A stretch of 64,000 bases of DNA from Bacillota bacterium (GCA_017442785.1 JAFRZB010000047.1:1-64000); one strand, 5' to 3'; counted from the first letter of the stretch, positions 7,543 to 16,624 are shown. The notes: generated by a model not told the origin, from the sequence alone. Made by a program: numbers and translations.

Positions 7543-9057
7543 ATGATAGAAACGCTTTTACTGTCAACTGAAGAGGAGGACCTCCGCAAGGGGGCCGGGA
7601 TAATAAAGGACGGTGGGCTGGTGGCTTTCCCCACGGAGACTGTGTACGGCCTGGGGGCCGACGCGTTCGATCCCGGAGCCGCAAAGAGAGCCTACGCCGC
7701 TAAAGGAAGACCGTCCGACAACCCTCTGATAGTACATATATCGAAGACTGAGGATCTTTACAGGGCTGCGTCGGAGGTGCCCGGGGAGGCACTTAAGCTC
7801 GCCGAAGCGTTCTGGCCGGGTCCGCTTACCATGGTCCTTCCGAAAAGGCCGGAGATGCCGAAGGAGACCACCGGAGGTCTGGATACCGTGGCCCTGAGGA
7901 TGCCGAAAGACGCGGCAACACTGAGGCTCATAGAGCTTAGCGGCACGCTTCTCAGCGGGCCGAGCGCCAACATATCCGGAAGGCCCAGCCCCACGACGTG
8001 GCAGCACGTCAAGGCGGACCTTTACGGAAAGATAGACGCCATAATAATGGGCAGCCCCTGCGCGGGCGGCATAGAGTCCACGGTGCTGGATCTTACGGAT
8101 CCGAAGGCTCCGATGATACTCCGTCCGGGGCTAATAACGCCGGAGATGATATCCGCGGTGCTGGACAGGGAGGTCTCCTATGATCCCTCGCTCTTTAAGA
8201 AACCGAGCGATGATCCGGACTTTAAGCCAAAGGCGCCCGGTCAGAAGTATAAGCACTACGCTCCCAAGGCGGAGGTGGTGATATTCGAGGGGGTATCCGG
8301 GGACGTTTTCAGGGCCATAGACAAAAGGCTTGCCGCAGAGCGCGCAAAGGGGCGCAAAGCCGGTGTGATAGACGTTCCGCATCCGAGGACGTTCTTTGCG
8401 CAGCTTCGTCAGTTCGACGAGGATGGCGGGGACATAACACTTGTCGCCGCCCCGGACGACGGTGTCCCGGCTGATGGCCAAGCCGCGGGTCCTGACAGTG
8501 TTCCTGCCGAAGCATCCGCAGCAGGTCCGGACGGCCGTACGCTGGATCCGTCGATCTATTTTTCGCTCATGAACCGCATGCTTAAAGCAGCGGGATATAA
8601 TATAATAAAGGCAGGGAGGCAGGACATGAAGATAGCTGTTGCCGCTGACCACGGCGGATTCGAACTTAAGGAGGCCGTGGCCGCGCATCTTAAGGAAAGA
8701 GGCTTCGAGGTTGAGGACCTCGGCATCTACGTAAAGGAGTCCGTGGACTATCCGGTCTACGGCAAAAAATGCGCGGAGTACGTTGCATCCGGAAAGGCGG
8801 ATCTGGGCGTTATCTGCTGCGGCACAGGCATCGGCATAGGCATAGCCGCCAACAAGGTAAAGGGCATACGCTGCGCGGAGCTTGTGACGCCATTCATGGC
8901 CGAGATGGCCAAGAAGCACAACCACGCTAACATGGTGTCTTTGGGGGGCAGGGTCCTTACCGAAGAGCAGGCCATAGAACTCGTTGATATTTGGCTGGAT
9001 TCCGAGGAGGAACACGGCCGTCATGACAGAAGAGTCCAGCTACTGGACGAGATGTGA
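7543..9057 (+). CDS. Threonylcarbamoyl-AMP synthase fused to ribose-5-phosphate isomerase B
   Basis: One 504-codon frame joins two normally separate enzymes. Residues 1 to about 345 are Sua5/YwlC, which makes threonylcarbamoyl-AMP for tRNA t6A. It shows [44 protein letters not shown], the linker and the Sua5 domain ([14 protein letters not shown]). A Pro/Ala/Gly-rich spacer ([20 protein letters not shown]) lies inside the Sua5 C-terminal part. Residues 362-504 are RpiB, which interconverts ribose-5- and ribulose-5-phosphate: [26 protein letters not shown] (Cys at about 426), [16 protein letters not shown] 8626, first residue of RpiB, has its own GGGAGG 6 nt upstream, so free RpiB may also be made. 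The start ATG 7543 lacks a clear ribosome site. In relatives these genes are separate and adjacent. Confidence 0.88.
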   Translation: MIETLLLSTEEEDLRKGAGIIKDGGLVAFPTETVYGLGADAFDPGAAKRAYAAKGRPSDNPLIVHISKTEDLYRAASEVPGEALKLAEAFWPGPLTMVLPKRPEMPKETTGGLDTVALRMPKDAATLRLIELSGTLLSGPSANISGRPSPTTWQHVKADLYGKIDAIIMGSPCAGGIESTVLDLTDPKAPMILRPGLITPEMISAVLDREVSYDPSLFKKPSDDPDFKPKAPGQKYKHYAPKAEVVIFEGVSGDVFRAIDKRLAAERAKGRKAGVIDVPHPRTFFAQLRQFDEDGGDITLVAAPDDGVPADGQAAGPDSVPAEASAAGPDGRTLDPSIYFSLMNRMLKAAGYNIIKAGRQDMKIAVAADHGGFELKEAVAAHLKERGFEVEDLGIYVKESVDYPVYGKKCAEYVASGKADLGVICCGTGIGIGIAANKVKGIRCAELVTPFMAEMAKKHNHANMVSLGGRVLTEEQAIELVDIWLDSEEEHGRHDRRVQLLDEM

Positions 9058-9073
9058 TCCCGGGAGGTATGAA

Positions 9074-9703
9074 ATGGGAAAAGTCTATGTATTCGATCAT
9101 CCGCTTATTCAGCACAAGACAGCGCTGCTGCGCAGGAAGGAGACCTCTACCAAGGATTTCCGCCAGCTGGTAACAGAGATATCCACTCTCATGACCTACG
9201 AGGCCACAAGGGATCTTCCTCTTAAGGACGTAGAGATAGAGACTCCGATGGAGAAGTGCACGCTCAAGATGCTCGACGGCGAGGATGTTGCCATCGTTCC
9301 CATCCTTAGAGCAGGTCTGGGCTTCGTGGACGGCATGCTGTCCCTTATCCCGAACGCAAAGGTAGGCTTCATAGGCCTTTACAGAGATCCTGAGACCCAC
9401 CTTCCGATCGAGTATTACTGCAAGCTGCCCTACGACATAGAAAAAAGACAGGTCTTCATAGTAGACCCGATGCTGGCTACAGGCGGTTCCGCCGCTGCGG
9501 CAATAGATTTTGTAAAGCAGCACGGCGCAAAGCAGATAAAGTTCATGTGCATAATAGCGGCTCCGGAAGGAATAGAAGTGCTGCAGAAGGCTCACCCGGA
9601 TGTGGACATCTACATCGCGGCCAAGGACAGGCAGCTTAATGACCACGCATACATCCTGCCGGGCCTCGGCGATGCCGGAGACCGTATCTACGGCACAAAA
9701 TAA
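9074..9703 (+). CDS. Uracil phosphoribosyltransferase
   Basis: Salvages uracil with PRPP to UMP. The 209-residue protein has the Upp N-terminus ([18 protein letters not shown]), [17 protein letters not shown], and the PRPP-binding loop [16 protein letters not shown], ending [13 protein letters not shown] as in the family. ATG 9074 follows CGGGAGGT. It lies 16 nt after the Sua5-RpiB fusion; the rpiB-upp neighbourhood is conserved in Firmicutes. Confidence 0.97.
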   Translation: MGKVYVFDHPLIQHKTALLRRKETSTKDFRQLVTEISTLMTYEATRDLPLKDVEIETPMEKCTLKMLDGEDVAIVPILRAGLGFVDGMLSLIPNAKVGFIGLYRDPETHLPIEYYCKLPYDIEKRQVFIVDPMLATGGSAAAAIDFVKQHGAKQIKFMCIIAAPEGIEVLQKAHPDVDIYIAAKDRQLNDHAYILPGLGDAGDRIYGTK

Positions 9704-9712
9704 GGAGAAGCA

Positions 9713-11026
9713 ATGTTTAAGATACCCGATAACGTTTCCAAATTCGACAATGTATACGACGTGCTCAAGGAGCGCGGCTTCATAGAGCAGACCACGGACG
9801 ACGAGGGCATAAGAGAGCTCCTCGGAAGAGAAAAGGTGAAGTTCTACATAGGCTTCGACGCTACGGCGGACTGCCTGCACGTCGGCCACTTCATGCAGGT
9901 CATCATCATGATGTACATGCAGAAGTACGGCCACACTCCGGTCGTCCTGATCGGCGGCGGCACCACCATGCTGGGAGATCCGTCGGGACGCTCCGACGCG
10001 CGCCGCATGATGTCCGTCGAGGAGATAGACGAGAACGGAAAGAAGTTCAAGGCTCTGTTCGACCGCTTCCTTGAGTTTGACGAGGAGTGGAAGCACATCC
10101 CGGGCGAGGGAGTTCTCGGCAAGGGCGGTCAGAACAAGGAGCCTGCTCCCGGCAAGGCTATATGCGTAAACAACGCGGACTGGCTGAGGAACCTCAACTA
10201 CCTGGAGTTCATAAGGGACGTAGGCAAGCATTTCTCCGTAAACGACATGCTCAGGGCCGAGTGCTTCAAGCAGCGCATGGAGAAGGGCCTTTCCTTCCTT
10301 GAGTTCAACTACATGCTCCTGCAGGGCTACGACTACTACGTCCAGGCCCGCGATTTCGACTGCAAGATAGAGTTCGGAGGCAACGACCAGTGGTCCAACA
10401 TCCTTGCAGGAAGAGACCTGGCAAGAAGGCTCCTGGGCAAGGACGACTACTACGGCATGACCTTCGCTCTGCTTACTAAGTCCGACGGCACCAAGATGGG
10501 CAAGAGCCAGAAGGGCGCCCTGTGGCTTGACGCGAACAAGTGCAGCCCGTACGATTTCTACCAGTACTGGAGGAACGTGGAGGACGCCGACGTTGAAAAG
10601 TGCCTCAGGATGCTCACCTTCCTTCCCATGGAGGAGGTAAAGAGGCTGGGCGCTCTTAAGGATCAGGAGATAAACCACGCCAAGGAGGTCCTGGCTTTCG
10701 AGGTGACCAAGCTGGTGCACGGCGAGGAAGAGGCAGTCAAGGCTCAGGAGGCGGCAAGGGCGGCGTTCTCCGGCGGAGCAGGCGGCGCGGACATACCCAC
10801 AAAGCAGGTACAGATCCCCGCTGAGGGCATAGGCGTAGTTGCTCTTATAAAGCAGGCCGGGCTCGTTCCGTCCAACGGCGAGGGCTTCCGCACCATAGAG
10901 CAGGGCGGTCTTACCATGAACGGCGAGAAGGTGACAGACCCCAAGATGCTCATAAAGCCGGAAGATGTAGGCGAGGGCATAGTTTTCAGAAAGGGCAAGA
11001 AGACCTTCCTGAAGGTGACGCTCTAA
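9713..11026 (+). CDS. Tyrosyl-tRNA synthetase
   Basis: Charges tRNA-Tyr. The 437-residue class I synthetase has the HIGH motif as HVGH (56-59), the tyrosine pocket FGGNDQWSNI, and the KMSKS loop as KMGKS (261-265). A C-terminal S4-like RNA-binding domain occupies about residues 365-437 (KQAGLVPSNGEGFRTIEQGG). ATG 9713 follows AAGGAG. It is the last gene of the prfA block. Confidence 0.97.
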   Translation: MFKIPDNVSKFDNVYDVLKERGFIEQTTDDEGIRELLGREKVKFYIGFDATADCLHVGHFMQVIIMMYMQKYGHTPVVLIGGGTTMLGDPSGRSDARRMMSVEEIDENGKKFKALFDRFLEFDEEWKHIPGEGVLGKGGQNKEPAPGKAICVNNADWLRNLNYLEFIRDVGKHFSVNDMLRAECFKQRMEKGLSFLEFNYMLLQGYDYYVQARDFDCKIEFGGNDQWSNILAGRDLARRLLGKDDYYGMTFALLTKSDGTKMGKSQKGALWLDANKCSPYDFYQYWRNVEDADVEKCLRMLTFLPMEEVKRLGALKDQEINHAKEVLAFEVTKLVHGEEEAVKAQEAARAAFSGGAGGADIPTKQVQIPAEGIGVVALIKQAGLVPSNGEGFRTIEQGGLTMNGEKVTDPKMLIKPEDVGEGIVFRKGKKTFLKVTL

Positions 11027-11040
11027 ACGATAATATGACT

Positions 11041-11070
11041 GATCCCCGCAGCAGGTATGCTCCGGGGATC
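11041..11070 (+). promoter_or_regulatory. Hairpin in the leader of the FAD oxidoreductase gene
   Basis: GATCCCCG (11041-11048) and CGGGGATC (11063-11070) form a perfect 8-bp stem with a 14-nt loop. It lies between the tyrS stop and an AAAGGAGG ribosome site that starts immediately after the stem. There is no T-run, so it is not a simple terminator; it may be an mRNA processing or stabilising element, or block the ribosome site when extended. Confidence 0.55.
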
Positions 11071-11083
11071 AAAGGAGGATAAA

Positions 11084-12628
11084 ATGTTCACGGAAAATAT
11101 CTGCAAGACATTGTTCTGCGATGTTGCCGTCATCGGCGGCGGCGTAGGCGGATGCGCAGCAGCCATTGAGGCCGCAAGAAAAGGCATGCATACGACCATC
11201 TTCGAGAAGGGCGTATCCCTTGGAGGCCTTGCCACCAACGGTTATGTACCCCAGATAGCGGGCGGCATCGAAGGCATATGCCTGGAGTTCGCTCAGAGGC
11301 TCGACGCCAAGGGCCAGCTCAGAAGGCGTTCCCAGGAATACTACAGGAATCCGATCTTCGAGCCCGAATACGGAAAGCTCGTTCTTGAGGAGATGGTATT
11401 CGAAGCAGGAGCAAGGATAGTCTACGATTCCACCCTCATCTATACCGAGGTAGAGGACAGGAAGATCACCAGAGCCATATTCTACACCAAGGGCGGGTAC
11501 ATGGCTGTAAAGGCCAAGATATTCATAGACGGTACCGGAGACGGCGATGTTGCTGCGCTTGCGGGCGTTCCTTTTGAGGTCGGCGGGCAGGATTTCGCGG
11601 GCCTGAACATCGCGTCCACGCTCGGCTCCCGCTGGGCAGGAGTAAACATCCCCAAGTACGAAGCGGCCGAGAAGGCTTACAAGGAAGAGCAGGCTGCCAA
11701 GGGGATCAAGAACCCGAAGAACTACATGGTGGTCCTTGAGGAAGAGGCTATTGCTAAGGGAGAGCTCACCAGAAAGGTCGGAAACAAAAACGGCTTCTTT
11801 AAGCTCCACATTCCGAACACCCCTCCGGAGAACGCAGACATAGTCACCTTCGCGTTCCACAGCTACTACTGCCACACCACAGACGCGGAGGACATCACCA
11901 GGCAGGTGCTTGAGCAGCACCAGCTGATGCAGCAGTTCCACGCATTCCTTAAGAAGTACATCCCCGGCTACGAGAACGTAAGGCTCGTCGGCATGGGCAA
12001 TCTCCCCGGGACCAGAGAGTCCAGGAGGATCTTCGGCGAGTACATGCTCAAGGGCGCTGACGTCGCCTGCGGCAACAAGTTCGAGGACGGCATAGCACGC
12101 TTCCCCGAGATGTTCGATACTCACCACCCGACCAGCGAGGACTGGTTCTTTGCAAGGCATATCCACATCCCCGCGCCGGCAGGTTCCGCCATCTGCGAGG
12201 AAGAGCACGTCGGTCAGAACTGCGATGCAAAGATGCACCCGTTCGGCGTGCCTGCAGGCATCCCGGCCAGACCGGATCCGAGAGATTACTGCGACATTCC
12301 GTACAGATGCCTGCTCCCGCAGGGCGTCGACAACCTGCTCTGCGCAGGACGCTGCTGCTCCGCCGAGTTCCACGCTAACGGAGCCATGCGCATAATAGGC
12401 CCGGCCATGGGTACCGGTATGGCAGCGGGACTTGCCGCAAGCGTTGCCATAAAGGAGAACATCGCTCCCAGGGACATCCCGGGAACGAGAGTCCGTCAGA
12501 TCATGATCGAGGAAGAAGGCGTTCCTCTCGACAAGCCTACCGACGGCTACTGGGCAGAGCTCAGAGAGCAGAAGGGTAAGAATGTCATCAATCCCGGAGA
12601 CGCCATCTCAATCGTTCCGGATAAATAG
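11084..12628 (+). CDS. FAD-dependent oxidoreductase (PF12831-like)
   Basis: A 514-residue flavoprotein. The N-terminal Rossmann motif CDVAVIGGGVGGCAAAIEAA binds the ADP part of FAD, followed by FEKGVSLGGLATNG. A later strand reads FIDGTGDGDVAALAG, and the C-terminal block NLLCAGRCCSAEF with GPAMGTGMAAGLAA closes the FAD site. This family (FAD-dependent oxidoreductases of the PF12831 type) covers many uncharacterised reductases and dehydratases of anaerobes; the substrate is unknown. ATG 11084 has a perfect AAAGGAGG upstream; the TTG at 11057 is rejected. The next gene, a MoaF-like protein, follows 22 nt later and may act on the same compound. Confidence 0.85.
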   Translation: MFTENICKTLFCDVAVIGGGVGGCAAAIEAARKGMHTTIFEKGVSLGGLATNGYVPQIAGGIEGICLEFAQRLDAKGQLRRRSQEYYRNPIFEPEYGKLVLEEMVFEAGARIVYDSTLIYTEVEDRKITRAIFYTKGGYMAVKAKIFIDGTGDGDVAALAGVPFEVGGQDFAGLNIASTLGSRWAGVNIPKYEAAEKAYKEEQAAKGIKNPKNYMVVLEEEAIAKGELTRKVGNKNGFFKLHIPNTPPENADIVTFAFHSYYCHTTDAEDITRQVLEQHQLMQQFHAFLKKYIPGYENVRLVGMGNLPGTRESRRIFGEYMLKGADVACGNKFEDGIARFPEMFDTHHPTSEDWFFARHIHIPAPAGSAICEEEHVGQNCDAKMHPFGVPAGIPARPDPRDYCDIPYRCLLPQGVDNLLCAGRCCSAEFHANGAMRIIGPAMGTGMAAGLAASVAIKENIAPRDIPGTRVRQIMIEEEGVPLDKPTDGYWAELREQKGKNVINPGDAISIVPDK

Positions 12629-12650
12629 ATCCTATGCCAGGAGGCATGAT

Positions 12651-13481
12651 ATGAACAACGACAGCAAGAGATGGTACAGGAAATGGAACCTGGACATCAC
12701 ACCCGAGGAGGTCCAGAAGATAGTCGATACCACCACGCCGGAGGAGAGCCGCACCAACCAGCTCCGCGGGCCTTACACCCCGCCGGATTCGGACGCGCTC
12801 GTGGGCTGCGTCCTGGAATTTGAGGGCGAAGGGCACAGGCTGGAGTGGAAGATGCTGGAGAAGAACCTCCTGCAGCTTACTGAGGACGGCCTCACCTATG
12901 AGCCGGTGTTCTGCCAGGTGCTTACAAACAACGGAGTCACCTTCCTGGTGCACCACCTCATCCCCGAGGCTATGCCTTTAAGGTGCGTGGACCTTGTTAT
13001 AGACATGGCTACAGGAAACGCCACGGCTGTGCTTGCGCAGCTGGGGACGGAGCATTCCGCAAGGGATGTCAGCAGGGAATTCCTGTTCGGCCGCATCAGC
13101 GGGAACTTCCCTGAGGAAGGTCCTCTGCACGCCTTTACGAGCGACATGGTGGGGAAGGCCATAGTCTGGACCTACCACGACGGCGAGTACGAGGTGCGCC
13201 ACGTCTACAGCACCAACTATTACTACACCTACACCATGCAGGTGCCGGAGGGCTGCTGGGTGGCCAGCAATCCCGCGGACTACGTAAAGATAAACGATCA
13301 CACCTACATCTTCTCCTTCGTGGAGGAGCGTCAGCCGGGAGTCCAGGGGCTGTTCCTGATGGATCTTGAAAAGCTGCACGATGTAGGCGCGTGCTTCGGC
13401 GTAGACGCGCGCGAAAAGCTCATAAGCACATGCTTCGGGGCTGTCGGCAAGGAGATGCCGATGTATCAGGTATTCAAATAG
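12651..13481 (+). CDS. MoaF-like lipocalin-type protein
   Basis: A 276-residue soluble protein made of two similar beta-rich halves, as in MoaF proteins. The first half contains LVGCVLEFEGEGHRLEWKM and the second HVYSTNYYYTYTMQ followed by DYVKINDHTYIFSFVEER and GLFLMDLEKLHDVG, the pattern of a calycin barrel. MoaF was named from a molybdenum gene cluster but its function is not established, and no molybdopterin genes are seen here. Pairing with a flavin enzyme suggests a small-molecule binding or isomerase role. ATG 12651 follows GGAGG. Family call is from the motif pattern only. Confidence 0.6.
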   Translation: MNNDSKRWYRKWNLDITPEEVQKIVDTTTPEESRTNQLRGPYTPPDSDALVGCVLEFEGEGHRLEWKMLEKNLLQLTEDGLTYEPVFCQVLTNNGVTFLVHHLIPEAMPLRCVDLVIDMATGNATAVLAQLGTEHSARDVSREFLFGRISGNFPEEGPLHAFTSDMVGKAIVWTYHDGEYEVRHVYSTNYYYTYTMQVPEGCWVASNPADYVKINDHTYIFSFVEERQPGVQGLFLMDLEKLHDVGACFGVDAREKLISTCFGAVGKEMPMYQVFK

Positions 13482-13497
13482 AGAAGGGGATAGGGAA

Positions 13498-13800
13498 ATG
13501 ATGAACATCACGAAGACAGTTGAAGGTGAAAAACTTACCGTAGCGCTTGAGGGAAGGCTCGATACTCTTACCGCGCCTGAGCTCGAGGAGTCGCTCAGCA
13601 GCGCACTTGAAGGCATAAAGGAGCTGGTCCTCGACCTTTCCGGACTGGAGTATCTTTCCTCAGCCGGACTGCGCGTAGTCCTCTCCACCTTCAAGACGGT
13701 GAGCGCCGCGGAAGGCAAGATGACCATCTGCAACGCCAACGAGATGGTGAGCAAGGTGTTCGAGCTTACGGGCTTCGGCAACATTATTGCAATAGAATAG
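13498..13800 (+). CDS. STAS-domain anti-anti-sigma factor-like protein
   Basis: A 100-residue single STAS domain, as in SpoIIAA and RsbV. The conserved phosphorylation loop is LEYLSSAGLRVVL, with the serine pair in the expected place after the DLSGL strand. Such proteins bind or release an anti-sigma kinase depending on phosphorylation. No anti-sigma kinase or sigma factor gene is adjacent, so the partner is unknown. GTG/ATG choice: two ATGs in tandem (13498, 13501) follow GAAGGGGATAGGG. Confidence 0.88.
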   Translation: MMNITKTVEGEKLTVALEGRLDTLTAPELEESLSSALEGIKELVLDLSGLEYLSSAGLRVVLSTFKTVSAAEGKMTICNANEMVSKVFELTGFGNIIAIE

Positions 13801-13821
13801 CAGACTGATCTAAAAAAGTGA

Positions 13822-13850
13822 TTGACAAGAAGCGCACCGCCATATAAAAT
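13822..13850 (+). promoter_or_regulatory. rplM promoter
   Basis: TTGACA at 13822-13827 and TAAAAT at 13845-13850 with a 17-base spacer give a near-consensus housekeeping promoter. A perfect palindrome, CGCACCGC (13833-13840) and GCGGTGCG (13853-13860), brackets the -10 box and could be an operator. Confidence 0.8.
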
Positions 13851-13859
13851 AAGCGGTGC

Positions 13860-14005
13860 GTTGCTGTATGCGGCGGTTTTTCGCTGCGAGTCAGCATGCA
13901 GTTACACATCACAGTAGCAGTGCCGAAATCGATGCGCCGGCATTAGCATCTGAGTAGGCGCCGAAAACGATGGCAGAGCCATCTGAGTAGGCAAAGGAGG
14001 TAAAA
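13860..14005 (+). promoter_or_regulatory. Structured rplM-rpsI leader with tandem loop-E hairpins
   Basis: The leader has an imperfect hairpin at about 13864-13902, then two similar units, 13922-13959 and 13960-13992. Each unit is GCC-GAA, a GATG...CATC hairpin, then AGTA-GGC. The internal loop GAA opposite AGTA matches the bulged-G (sarcin-ricin, loop E) motif closed by GCC/GGC. The second unit runs straight into AAAGGAGG before rplM. Ribosomal protein leaders that bind their own product are known for L13 in Firmicutes (Rfam L13_leader); I cannot confirm membership by eye. Confidence 0.65.
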
Positions 14006-14434
14006 ATGTCATCTTATATCGCAAAGCCCTCGGAGATCGAGCGCAAGTGGTATGTGATAGATGCTGAGGGCAAGACTCTCGGACGCATCTGCACAGAAGC
14101 AGCCATGATACTCCGCGGCAAGAAGAAGCCTACCTACACGCCGTTCCTGGATTGCGGAGACTATGTCATCATCGTCAACGCAGAGAAGGTCCAGGTCACC
14201 GGAAAGAAGTTCAAGGACAAGGTCTACAAGCACCACTCCGGTTATCCGGGCGGGCTCAAGGAGATCACCTTCGACAAGCTGCAGGCTAAGGACCCCGAAG
14301 AGATCATTCGCCACGCTGTAAAGGGAATGATGCCCAAGGGACCTCTCGGAAGACAGATGTATAAGAAGCTTAAGGTCTATGCTGGTCCGGATCACAAGCA
14401 TGCGGCCCAGAAGCCCGAAGTTCTCGACATTTAA
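14006..14434 (+). CDS. 50S ribosomal protein L13
   Basis: A 142-residue L13, the usual bacterial length. It shows [13 protein letters not shown], the [20 protein letters not shown] block, [13 protein letters not shown] and [20 protein letters not shown]. It binds 23S rRNA early in 50S assembly. Preceded by AAAGGAGG and followed after 12 nt by rpsI, the universal rplM-rpsI pair. Probably autoregulated through the structured leader. Confidence 0.98.
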   Translation: MSSYIAKPSEIERKWYVIDAEGKTLGRICTEAAMILRGKKKPTYTPFLDCGDYVIIVNAEKVQVTGKKFKDKVYKHHSGYPGGLKEITFDKLQAKDPEEIIRHAVKGMMPKGPLGRQMYKKLKVYAGPDHKHAAQKPEVLDI

Positions 14435-14446
14435 GGGAGGTAACAA

Positions 14447-14842
14447 ATGGCTAAGATGCAGTATTACGGAACCGGCAGAAGAAAGTCTTCTGTAGCCAGG
14501 GTAAGGCTCATTCCGGGCAAGGGAAACATCATCATCAACAAGAAGACCCTCGACGAGTATTTCGGCGGTCTTGAGCTTCTGAAGAACGAGGTCAGGAGGC
14601 CTCTCCAGCTGGTAGGAGCAGAAGGAAAGTTCGACGTAGTAGCTACCGTCAAGGGCGGCGGCACCACAGGACAGTCCGGAGCTCTGCGCCACGGCGTATC
14701 CAGAGCTCTCTGCCATGCAGACGAGGAGAACAGGGCTGCTCTTAAGGCAGCAGGTTTCCTTACCAGAGACCCGAGGATGAAGGAAAGGAAGAAGTACGGA
14801 CTCAAGAAGGCTCGTAAGGCTTCCCAGTTCAGCAAGCGTTAA
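14447..14842 (+). CDS. 30S ribosomal protein S9
   Basis: A 131-residue S9 with [16 protein letters not shown], the [19 protein letters not shown] loop and the conserved basic tail ending [11 protein letters not shown], which reaches into the ribosomal P site. GGGAGG precedes the ATG. Cotranscribed with rplM and followed by a strong terminator. Confidence 0.98.
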   Translation: MAKMQYYGTGRRKSSVARVRLIPGKGNIIINKKTLDEYFGGLELLKNEVRRPLQLVGAEGKFDVVATVKGGGTTGQSGALRHGVSRALCHADEENRAALKAAGFLTRDPRMKERKKYGLKKARKASQFSKR

Positions 14843-14874
14843 TATCTCTGTTGACGCTGACAGAACAAGATCAA

Positions 14875-14914
14875 AAAGCGGCGCTTCAAAAGAGTGCCGC
14901 CTTTTTGTTTTTTT
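14875..14914 (+). terminator. Rho-independent terminator after rpsI
   Basis: GCGGCGC pairs with GTGCCGC (one G-T) around a short A-rich loop, followed by CTTTTTGTTTTTTT. It closes the rplM-rpsI operon. Confidence 0.88.
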
Positions 14915-14926
14915 GCACAAGAATGG

Positions 14927-14932
14927 TATAAT
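14927..14932 (+). promoter_or_regulatory. -10 box of the esterase operon promoter
   Basis: TATAAT preceded by TGG (extended -10) directly after the rpsI terminator. No good -35. It is the likely start for the genes from 14970 to 17212. Confidence 0.6.
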
Positions 14933-14969
14933 AGCATAAAAGGGGTCGCAGCAGCAGAGAGGCAGCGAA

Positions 14970-15890
14970 ATGATAAGCGAAAAGATAACAGTAGGGGAAG
15001 GTACAGAATACCCGCTCAGCGGGCTTCTGACGCTTCCTGACGAGCTTTCGGAGCTGGTCCCGGCGGTGGTCATGGTGCACGGATCCGGGCCCAGCGACAT
15101 GGACGAGAGGGTGATGAAGCTGACGCCCTTTAAAGACCTTGCGGAAGGCCTTGCAAGGCTCGGCGCAGCATCCGTGCGCTACGACAAGCGGACCTTTGCG
15201 CATAAGAAAAAATGCGCTAAGACAAAGGATATTACCGTTCGCGAGGAGACCATAGATGACGCTCTGCTGGCAGCGGAGCTTGCGCGCAGGGATGCCCGCA
15301 TAGACTCCGGAAGGATATTCATCCTCGGGCACAGCATGGGAGCGATGCTTGCTCCGCGCATAGACGCGGAAGGCGGAAACTTCCGGGGCATAATAATGCT
15401 TGCAGGGACGCCCTACCGCCTGGAGGACATAGTCATAAGGCAGCTTGGGCAGGCGGGCGGCAAGAACCCCGTTCTTAATGCGATAGTAGGCCTTGAGCGG
15501 AAGATCTACGGCAGGAAGTTCGACGGACTGTATCAGATGCCGGACGAAGAGGCTAAAAAGAAGATGTTCGCGGGCAACCTCTCCCTGTATTACTTTAAGG
15601 AGATGGGGCAGAAGACCGCGGCGGACTACCTTCTTGAAAGCGACAAGCCGGTCCTCATAATGCAGGGCGGAAAGGACTTTCAGGTGCTGCCGGATGACGA
15701 CTTCGTAAAGTTTAAGGAACTGCTGGCGGACAGGCCGAACACCTTCTTTAAGCTCTATCCGGGGCTTAACCACGTCTTCGTGGAGGGGATCTACAGCGAC
15801 ATACTTAAGGCCTCAAAGGAGTACGGCACCGAGCGCCATATAGGAGAAGAGGTTATAGGAGATATATATGAGTTCATCTCAGCCGTATAA
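14970..15890 (+). CDS. Alpha/beta hydrolase (esterase family)
   Basis: A 306-residue serine hydrolase without signal peptide. The oxyanion region is VVMVHGSGPSDMDE, the nucleophile elbow GHSMG, the acid is in MQGGKDFQV, and the His in PGLNHVF. The fold and triad are clear; the substrate is not. Similar proteins act on acyl esters or dienelactones. ATG 14970 follows GAGAGGCAG. It overlaps the next gene by 23 nt, suggesting coupling. Confidence 0.87.
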   Translation: MISEKITVGEGTEYPLSGLLTLPDELSELVPAVVMVHGSGPSDMDERVMKLTPFKDLAEGLARLGAASVRYDKRTFAHKKKCAKTKDITVREETIDDALLAAELARRDARIDSGRIFILGHSMGAMLAPRIDAEGGNFRGIIMLAGTPYRLEDIVIRQLGQAGGKNPVLNAIVGLERKIYGRKFDGLYQMPDEEAKKKMFAGNLSLYYFKEMGQKTAADYLLESDKPVLIMQGGKDFQVLPDDDFVKFKELLADRPNTFFKLYPGLNHVFVEGIYSDILKASKEYGTERHIGEEVIGDIYEFISAV

Positions 15891-16614
15891 ATGCGCAGTC
15901 TGCGGGAGCGATGCCCCCGGCAGGCGCTACAGGATCAAGGGCAGCAAGTACATATGCAGGGACTGCCGCGCGAAGCTTGACAAGGATTTGTCCTCCGGGG
16001 AATGGAGCAGAATGAACGCCGCGGAGCTGAAGGAATTTCTTTCCGACAAGGAAAGGCTAAGCATGCAGAAGACCTGCTCTTTCTGCGGCAAAGAGATCAG
16101 TGCGGACGACATGCATAAAATTCTGCTTAAGGACAGGAGTGTCCTATGCGGAAATTGCGCCGGTAGCATGAGGATCGTAAGACCGGTCTTCAACACCGTT
16201 AAAAGCGACGGAAGCGGCGGATACGAGCCCGCAGCGGACGATCCCTTAAAGGAACTTACCTTAGAGGATGTCCCGTGGGTACAGAAGGAGGCCGCGGAGG
16301 AGCGCGAAAGGCGTATCGCCAGGTACGGAGCGCACAAGGCTGTCTTTGTGGTGGACGATGTCACCAGGTACGAGGATGAGGATGACGCCCACGAGATCTA
16401 CGGAACGGCAGTCCTGGGCTGCATAGAAAAGGGCGACACTCTTCACATAAAGAGAAGAGAGGGCGAGTACAGCAAGGTGGTGGAGCGCATAGACCCCCTT
16501 GAATACGACAAGAAGGCCGTGAGCCTTGCGGAAGGCTGCGAGGGTAATCTTTTGGTGAAAGGCGACGTCTCCTTCATCTATCCTGGGGATGTCCTTACGA
16601 CAGAAAGGCTGTAG
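15868..16614 (+). CDS. Zinc-ribbon protein with EF-Tu-like beta-barrel (paralogue 1)
   Basis: A 248-residue protein I do not recognise as a named family. It has two Cys4 zinc ribbons: CAVCG with CRDC near residues 9-34, and CSFCG with CGNC near 70-98. The C-terminal part (about 150-248) reads AVFVVDDVTRYEDEDD, then GTAVLGCIEKGDTLHI and VSFIYPGDVLT, which looks like domain II of translational GTPases (VEDVFxIxGRGTVxxGxVxxG). No GTPase domain is present. It starts within the end of the esterase gene and is followed by a paralogue, so the two products may work together. The barrel resemblance is my inference. Confidence 0.72.
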   Translation: MSSSQPYKCAVCGSDAPGRRYRIKGSKYICRDCRAKLDKDLSSGEWSRMNAAELKEFLSDKERLSMQKTCSFCGKEISADDMHKILLKDRSVLCGNCAGSMRIVRPVFNTVKSDGSGGYEPAADDPLKELTLEDVPWVQKEAAEERERRIARYGAHKAVFVVDDVTRYEDEDDAHEIYGTAVLGCIEKGDTLHIKRREGEYSKVVERIDPLEYDKKAVSLAEGCEGNLLVKGDVSFIYPGDVLTTERL

Positions 16615-16624
16615 GGTGGCTGCT

